Both the position numbers and the translations under genes were made by a program. A stretch of 64,000 bases of DNA from Diphasiastrum complanatum (taxonomy: Eukaryota; Streptophyta; Lycopodiopsida; Lycopodiales; Lycopodiaceae), in NCBI GenBank assembly GCA_029204225.1, contig MU832045.1:26196-90195 (forward strand), written 5' to 3'. Below, in pieces: positions 57,220 through 64,000 of this stretch (position 1 is the stretch's first letter; every line of letters begins with the position of its first letter). The notes under the pieces were generated by a model. It had not been told where the DNA came from. It did not search any database and saw only the letters and a list, made by a program, of their open reading frames with translations.

Positions 57220-57620
57220 AGTCAAAACACTCTAGCAGATGCTTTGAGTTGTTTACCAGTTATTAATCAGTTAAGCTTTCTTGATATACAACCGGGATTA
57301 TTTCAATCTCTCCAAAGACTTTTTGAGTCCGACTCGTTTTTTGGAAAGTAATGACAACAGGTACTTTCTGGGTCGATTCGGGTAAGCATGATTCCTCGAA
57401 TTAGGAAAAATTTGAAATTTATTTTGCTATACGGAATGGGGTCTTGTTTCGAAAGATCAAGGTAATTACACAATTAGGGCCCAAATCCTGCACGAGTGTC
57501 ATGATAGTCCATGTGTAGGACATCCGGGTATACAAAGAACACTTGACTTAGTTAGGCGACACTTTTGGTGGCTTAAGATGAAATTTGAGTACCTGTTCAT
57601 GATATGGGAAAAATCGGCCA
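57220..57620 (+). pseudogene. Ty3/gypsy RNase H end and integrase start
   Basis: The plus frame from 57220 reads QNTLADALSCLPVINQLSF, the conserved RNase H exit of gypsy elements. After a stop at about 57348, a second frame carries ILHECHDSPCVGHPGIQRT and LVRRHFWW (about 57488-57580), the HH part of the integrase zinc domain. It resembles element E in this part. It is cut at about 57700 where copia element D begins. Confidence 0.75.
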
Positions 57621-57722
57621 TTGGTTATTTGAAGGGTATTTTGGAAAATTTTGAGATTTAGTTCGGACCCATTAATGGTATCTCATAATTTAAAAAATCA
57701 AGAAACCTTTAAAGCTATTTTT

Positions 57723-60460
57723 TTAGACGGTAATCTGAAGTTTTTGGTGGATGGGTGCTTGCTTGAGTCCATAAAGACTTTTGAAGAGCAAACACACTTT
57801 GGACTCATCCTTGATGAATCTTTGAGGTTGTTCTATATAGATCTCCTCCTCAAGATAACTATTTAGAAAAGCATTGGATACATCTAATTGGAACACCTTC
57901 CACTTGAAAAAACAAGCAAGAGAAATAAGAATTCTTATTGTCACCATCTTGGCAATGGGTGCAAAGGTCTCCTCATAATCAAGACCATGGATTTGAGCAA
58001 ATCCTTTGGCACATAATCTTGTTTGCCTTTGTCATCATATGAGAACCTCTTAGGTTCGGAACTATCTCTCATGGATCTTCTTGGTGAGAAAATCCGAGGA
58101 GAGTCTTCTTCAAAACTCGACCCCATCACATCATGATTGTCTTCAAGATCAATAATTGATGATGCATCCATAGATTTCTTGATCTCGGCCTCTTCAAAAG
58201 ATGAGTGTTGATCTTCATGAAAGACAACATCTCTACTTTCAATAACTTGAGAAGTAGAGAGTATAAAGACTCTATAGGCCTTCTTGGTGGATGAGTATCC
58301 AACCATGATCCCTTTGCATGCACTAGGATCTTCCTTCTTCCTTGTTTCCAAGGGAATATGGACAAAGCATAAGCATCCAAAAACTCTAAGGTGATCAACC
58401 TTAGGCTTCTTCAAAAATAAAATTTCATATGGTGACTTTCCTCCAAGAGCTATATGTGGGAGCCTATTGCAAAGATAATTTGCACAATTAATGGCTTCTC
58501 CTCAAAAATCTTTGGGCAAAGATGCCTCAATTCTCATAGATTTTGCACATTCACATAGAGATCTATTCTTTCTCTCGGCCACTCCATTTTGAGATGGAGT
58601 GTAGGCACAAGAAAACTCGCTTTTAATGCCTTCAAGCTCACAAAAATCTTGAAATTTATTGGAGATATATTCGCCACCTCCATCACTTCAAAGAGCTTTA
58701 ATCTTGAATGAGAATTGCTTTTCTACATAGGCTTTGAAAATAAGGAAATGATCAAACACCATAGATTTAGAAGCAAGAAGATATATCCAAGTGAATCTTG
58801 TGTAATCATCAATGAAAGTAACAAAACAAGTGGCTCCTCCCTTGCTTGTAGTTGATGAGAAATGCACATCCGAGAAAGGATGCTTGCTTTTGATAGAAGA
58901 TTTTGTAAATGGCTTTTTGTGAGATTTAGCAATAGCGCAAGCCTCACAAGGCTTGATCTTCTTGGAGAGTGACTTTGGCAAGCCAATAGCTTTGGCTTCT
59001 TTGATCATAGAGAGCATGGATTTGTAGTTGGGATGTCCCAACCTCCTATGTCATAATTCCTCCATAGAGAGCTTGTTCACAAGAGCAACATTACAAGCAT
59101 TCACATACTCATTTGGATCTAGTTTATAGATGCCACCAAATCTAGATCCTAATGCAAGTATCTCATCATTCTTCTTGATAGTGCAAGTATCAACATTGAA
59201 TTTTACATCAAGACCATTATCAAGCAATTGGCCAACACTAATAAGATTCTTGGTAAGCTTAGGTACATAAAGAACTTTAGAGAGAGAAAGAACTTTAGAG
59301 GATGCAAGCTTCAAGGGAATGTTCCCTATGCCTTCAATAGGACACTCACAATCATTTGCAGTGTATATTGATTTCTTGACTCCATCATAAGGTGCAATAG
59401 AAGAGAAAGAGTCCTTGGAGCTACACATATGTGAAGAGGCTCCACTATCAATATACCATAGGCCGTCCTTCTTGAAAGGAGTAGATGAAAAACTAAAGAC
59501 CATAAGAGATCCCTCTCCATCACTTGCAATAGTGTCTTCCTTCTCATTGGTAATGTTGGCTTGCTTGAGTTGATTCTTCTTCTTGAAGCAATTGGTGGTA
59601 TAATGACCTTTCTTGCCACAATAAAAGCATTTGATCTTCTTCTTCTTGAGCTTGGATGATGAAGCATTAGAGGAATCATTTTCCTCCTCATCTTTGTCTT
59701 TGGATTTGACTTTGTCCTTGTTTGAGGATTGTTGATGTTGGTTCTTGCTCCTCCCTTTGTGCTTATCCTTGGCAAAGAGAGCTTTGCCATCATTATGAGT
59801 GAGAGAAAGCTTGTCCATCCTCAAGAGCTTGTACTCTTGTCTTGATTCTTTCGAAATTAGCACACTTTGGAGAGCCTCCAAACTTGGTAGCTCCTCCTTA
59901 ATGGCATAGGATTGGACAAGGTTATCAAATTCACTTCTCAAGCCATTGAGAATGACTTGAACTAGCTCATTTTGATTGATGGAATCACCAATACAAGCAA
60001 GTTCTCTATGAATATCTATTACTCTCAAAACATAACTAGATGCACTCTCATCACTCTTTTGGCTACTTTGAAAGATTTGATTTCTAAGAGTGAGAAGCCT
60101 AGAGGTATTCTTAGCCTCATAGATACCCTTGAGACAATCCCAAGCTTCTTTGGCTGTTGTACAAGTACCTATCTCCCTCAATATCTCATTAGAGACATTC
60201 ATCTTAATGTAGTGGAGAGCCATCCTAGCTCTCTTTTTGTATTTTTGAACCTCTTGAAGAACTTGTGGTTCTTCTTCAAGGCCAAGAACTATGTCCATCA
60301 CATCTTGAAGGATAAAGATGGACTCCATCCTCATTTTCCATATTGAATAGTTTGAAGTGGTCAATCTTTCACTTGGTTCCAACAAGGATGAACCCATTGA
60401 AGACATTTGAAGTGAAGAAAACTCAAATGATGAACAATAAATGTTGCTACACACTCTCAA
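57723..60460 (-). pseudogene. Copia gag-pol of element D, stopped and 3'-truncated
   Basis: The likely start is Met at 60406 (MSSMGSSLLEPSERL), after a Met at 60460. Gag is followed by a zinc knuckle C278-C281-H286-C291 and protease D338-S-G (numbered from 60460). A TGA at 59051-59053 replaces the Trp before HRRLGH. Integrase then continues in the same frame to a TGA at 58688-58690 in place of the Arg before SDGGGEY, and on to a TGA at 58502-58504 in place of the Trp in the PKDFW motif. The frame stays open to about 58045, where an internal deletion of roughly 90 codons joins the linker to the reverse transcriptase start (KGFAQIHGLDYEETFAP) out of frame. Reverse transcriptase ends after LYGLKQAP. 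The rest of pol and the 3' LTR are missing. Confidence 0.9.
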
Positions 60461-62336
60461 TAGGATCCAATAATAGAGTACTATCTCCTCCTATGAAAGA
60501 TCTTGCAACTATTTGTGAATTGATTCTTACTAGCTACACAAATATCTCTAACACAAGATCTATTTCACATCAAATGATGGAGTATAGGCAAAGTTAGGAT
60601 CAAACACTCTTAGCACGTGTGAAGTACTCTAAGTAACCAAATTTGACTCAAATACAATGATATTGCATGAAACAAAATGGCTAAGATCTCAAAACAGTGC
60701 CTAGATCACATATAGATGAGATTGGCAAGCATACAACTGTGATTTTGGATCAACCAAGCAATGTCTTGACCAAACCAAATGTGTCCACCCAGGTCTAGGT
60801 GCCGTACCTAACCCTCTTCAAAGCTTATAACTTTTGTTTGATCACTAAGACAAAAGCACTCAATCTTTGAATCAAATCACACAAGAAATCAGATCCACTC
60901 TCCTATTGGACTCATCAAATACCAATGACTCTTTCTTTTGAAAGTTGAAATGGATATGACAAGATTTGACACCTAGATTTTCCTTTTCACTTGACTAGTT
61001 CTCTCAATACTTGAGATTCTTGAACAAAAGATGAATTTTGTTTCAAATACATGAAAATCAAACTTAATCACTTCTTTTGGACTCACTCTTGACCCAAATA
61101 ATCTCACACTTGAGATTTAGAATGAATTTGATTTGATTTGACAACAAACTATACCACTAATTTTTCACAAAGCTTAAAAAATTAGACACCTAGAGATTTA
61201 CAAAGATCTCAACCATGCATGAATACTCAAATATGGATTCCTCCTCATTCTAGACATCCAATGAGATCTCAAATTGACCCTCACACTCTCACAAAGAAAG
61301 TTGAATAGAACTAATTTGAGTTTCATACATACTATGTCAATTTTTGCTCAATAAATTGATTCAATCACCCCTATTGGATTCCACCAATTACTCTACCTCT
61401 TAAGACTTGGAATGAAATTCAAAATCAAGTGGTGATTTTTATCAAAAAGATATTGTGCTTCAAAGAGCTAATGCCACTTAGAAAGATTTGATCACCTAGG
61501 AAGAGACAAACTCTCCACCAATAACAACACATAATGAGCTTCTAGATCTTGCCCTCTACAAAGGAAGGAACTCTTAGAAAATTGGATCTCTCTCTACACA
61601 TTTGTCATATAAACCTTAATGACTCTTTTCAAACCTTACAATCACTCAAACAAATTGAGTAGGGTTGAACGATGTGACTTGGATCTCAATCTCTTTTCTA
61701 GAACTCTCAATTTAAGCCAATCTATGTCAAATTCTACAAAAGATTTGCATAGATGCTCTATATGCACTAGAAACTCTCAAAGGTTTCACTTGGAGGACAG
61801 ATCCAAAGATGTTTTCTAGCAGATTGATGCTTCTAAACTTGACCCTATCACTCTTGAACAAATCTAGAGTGATGGTACAATGGATTTCAACCTCTCACCT
61901 TGCATATCACTCCTTAATCTATGATTTTTAGCAAAATCTCTCTCAACTTCAACATGCACTCAAAAAATCAGAGATAATCAATTAATGCACCTAATTCAAG
62001 CTTCAAAATTAATTTCTTGGCTGATCTAATCCAAGAACTAATCAGTAGATTAGATTCTCTATAGAAAATGCTTGATTTTGCACCAAAAATCTCTCAAATT
62101 GGGTGTGTGAGTCAAATTGTACAAATTTTTGAATTTTCTCAGCCAAAACCGGAGCTGTACGGACTCACACGTGTGAAAAGGGTTTCTATAGCCCACAACA
62201 AGTTCTGGTCCAAAATTTTGAGAATATTTATCAAATCCAACTCGCTACCCAAAATTTGACTAGTTTCCAAAAAACTGCTAATTTTGGCTTTGATTTGGAT
62301 TAACCCTATCAATTTCAACAAAACCTCTTGTACTAG
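60461..62336 (-). other. Long leader of element D
   Basis: About 1.9 kb between the primer-binding site and gag, AT-rich and without a supported frame. It is much longer than the 597-nt leader of A and B. It contains one CACACGTGTG at 62166-62175. Confidence 0.55.
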
Positions 62337-62348
62337 GCTCTGATACCA
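62337..62348 (-). promoter_or_regulatory. Primer-binding site of element D
   Basis: Minus-strand TGGTATCAGAGC directly after the LTR. Confidence 0.9.
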
Positions 62349-63179
62349 TGTGAAAAAAGTACAAAAAGGACCAAGAGTGGATCCTAATCTGATCCTCAAG
62401 AGGGATTGGCTGTCAGATTACTTGATCTATCAATCTACTTGAGATTGAGATCAATCTAGATCAATTCTAGACACAAAATCCTAACAAGAACAATAATTAA
62501 TTGAAGGTAGGTGTACTTTTTGGTTTCACACGTGTGAAACACTGTCTGAGTACGAACTTCAACCTGAAAATCAAGTACACATTGATAGAATCTCAAAACA
62601 ATCAAAACAAATGTAGACAAATGGAGAGAATCGCTCAAAATTGCTCCCAAAACCAAGATTGGTGTCTCACAATGATTATGGCCAAATGTGGCTCTATATA
62701 TACAATAAGTGGGAGCTCATGGTACTAATCATTCCTCTGATTCCACACGTGTGAAGGTGCTTTGTCATATGATGATTCATCATGCAAAACTGACACTTGG
62801 ACAAAACCTTCTATTTTGAGCATTTTTGGTCTATTTTTCTTCTATATGGAGATCTACTTGGAAATCTTCTAGAAGTCAAAATTTGCCTACTTCAGCTTAT
62901 TCCACACATGTGAGCTGTCCTCTACACATGTGATATGACACCTAACCAAAGAATGTGGCTCATGCAATCAATAGATTGATGCCATGTGTCATATGCCTAG
63001 AAAACTAGTTTTTGGCCTTTTTAGCCACTAGAACTTGAATTAAATCATATGTACAACCTATATGATTATGGTACATGACAAGTACACTGTTTTCACATGT
63101 GGGAACAGGCTCCACACATGTGTGTTTATCTATATACAAGATTTTTGGCCTCTACCAAGCTTATTTTTGCATTTTTACA
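62349..63179 (-). repeat. 5' LTR of element D
   Basis: About 831 bp. The plus-strand left edge is TGTGAAAAAAGTAC and the right edge GCATTTTTACA, giving TGTRAAAA-type ends. TATA-like CTATATATAC lies at 62693-62702. CACACGTGTG occurs at 62527-62536 and 62744-62753, and the deaminated form CACATGTG at 62905, 62925, 63094 and 63115. It interrupts a gypsy gag on its right side. Confidence 0.75.
62525..62538. promoter_or_regulatory. TTCACACGTGTGAA palindrome, LTR D
   Basis: The same 14-mer as in LTRs A, B and C, about 160 bp downstream of the TATA box. Confidence 0.4.
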
Positions 63180-63182
63180 TCT

Positions 63183-64000
63183 CTAGAGAAACATCATTTG
63201 TCTGGAAGGTCCTCCTCCATTGCTTTCAGGAGGTCTATAATTGACAGGGCCAGGGATGTGGTTTTTGGTGTTCAATGCCTCTCTTTGACTCCAACATCTA
63301 TCTTCTAGATGTCCCGTTTTCTTGCAATATGCAAAAACCATATTCGGACAGTTTTTATTGAGGTGGTTGCCTTGACAATGTCGGCATACTAGTGGTGGGA
63401 GCATATTCGTGTTACGTCTTTGTCCAATCATATTCTGCTGTCGTTTAAAAAAATTCATGTCTAAAGCTAGGGTAGAAATATTCTCGTTCATCACATTCAT
63501 GTATCCTTTCAACATGGCTTTTACATCGTCAATTCTGAATTAGATCTAGTGCTCTCATATCCCCTCTCCACAGGCACATTTCTAGCGGTCGTGGCTTGGA
63601 TTTGCATTCCCTTAGAGTTTCTTTGTTGGTTCCTGGAAAAATCATTTCTACTCTGAACTGGTTGATATGGTTCTACAGTTTGTATTGGTACTGGCATATT
63701 GGTGTTATAAGAACTTCTTCCTGCAATTGGATTTGCTTCCCACAAATCGCTCCTAAGGTTCAAACTATTTACGGCTTGTGATATTTTAGATGCTTGGGCA
63801 ATGGCTATCTGTGCATTTTTCGCTACTATCGCTTTTGCTACTGCTTTATCTGTCGACTGGGGATTTCTCTGTCTTACTATCAGCTGTAGGTCATTCTTAA
63901 TCTTCGCAAGAAGAAAGTCAGTAGTAAATTGTGGCAGTAGTGCTACAGTGGCTCCTACTTGCTCGAAAGTTCAGTCAGTCTTCTCAAATACTGTCTAACT
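63183..64000 (-). pseudogene. Gypsy gag, nucleocapsid part, frameshifted
   Basis: The minus strand, entering from outside the window, has a gag C-terminal part rich in Ala/Gln (about 63764-63990), an Asn/Gln/Arg-rich linker (63521-63763) and then, in another frame, two zinc-knuckle-like motifs: CRHCQGNHLNKNC (about 63370) and a degenerate YCKKTGHLEDRC (about 63310). The frame ends at 63183, four bases from the LTR edge of element D. The insertion of D probably split this gag. No pol was seen. Confidence 0.65.

Overview
This window looks like nuclear DNA of a large-genome seed plant. It is dominated by LTR retrotransposons, both Ty1/copia and Ty3/gypsy, of every age from nearly new to unrecognisable. 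It also holds long GA/CT microsatellites, and I can defend only one ordinary host gene. Nothing bacterial or organellar was seen: no operons, tRNA/rRNA genes or CRISPR. The retroelement density and a possible isolated host exon stranded between insertions would suit a gymnosperm-like genome, but that is inference.

Layout. 1-5.3 kb: a broken Ty3/gypsy gag, an LTR-like remnant, AT-rich non-coding DNA, a 2.1-kb inverted repeat (arms about 485 bp) and, abutting it, a 528-bp near-perfect hairpin. 5.5-11 kb: decayed coding-like DNA and a copia relic in which part of gag is inverted. 11.48-35.70 kb: four complete LTR elements in a row, separated by only 1035, about 605 and about 35 bp of older DNA. 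They are copia A (minus, 11481-17341, TSD CTATA), non-autonomous copia C (minus, 18377-23948, TSD GGTAA), copia B (plus, 24559-30419, TSD CGGGC) and gypsy E (minus, 30459-35695, TSD CCTGA). 35.7-40.7 kb: unassigned DNA, a copia gag fragment and an LTR with primer site. 40.7-43.8 kb: two clusters of CpG-rich 13-bp palindromes flanking a microsatellite-rich tandem duplication, possibly a DNA transposon. 44-46.1 kb: a perfect 42-bp palindrome, CT repeats and a GC-rich minisatellite. 46.6 kb: a small intact gene resembling the plant chloroplast outer envelope protein OEP7. 47-50.5 kb: mostly featureless, with a tRNA-like SINE candidate. 50.5-64 kb: relics of gypsy (plus), copia F (minus), gypsy (plus), copia D (minus, with long leader and 5' LTR) and gypsy gag (minus).

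How the parts work together. A and B are almost identical, apparently fully coding copia elements (1316-codon gag-pol, six residue differences) in opposite orientation, so they form a 5.86-kb inverted repeat. C lies between them. It carries the same primer-binding site, the same polypurine tract and nearly the same LTR edge, plus a related gag, but in place of protease, integrase, reverse transcriptase and RNase H its single 1030-codon frame continues for about 765 residues of sequence I do not recognise. Its two LTRs differ at one base by eye. The simplest reading is a young, gag-encoding non-autonomous element mobilised by the A/B family, with an undescribed C-terminal protein. This is the most interesting object in the window.

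All identity counts are by eye; no database search was possible.
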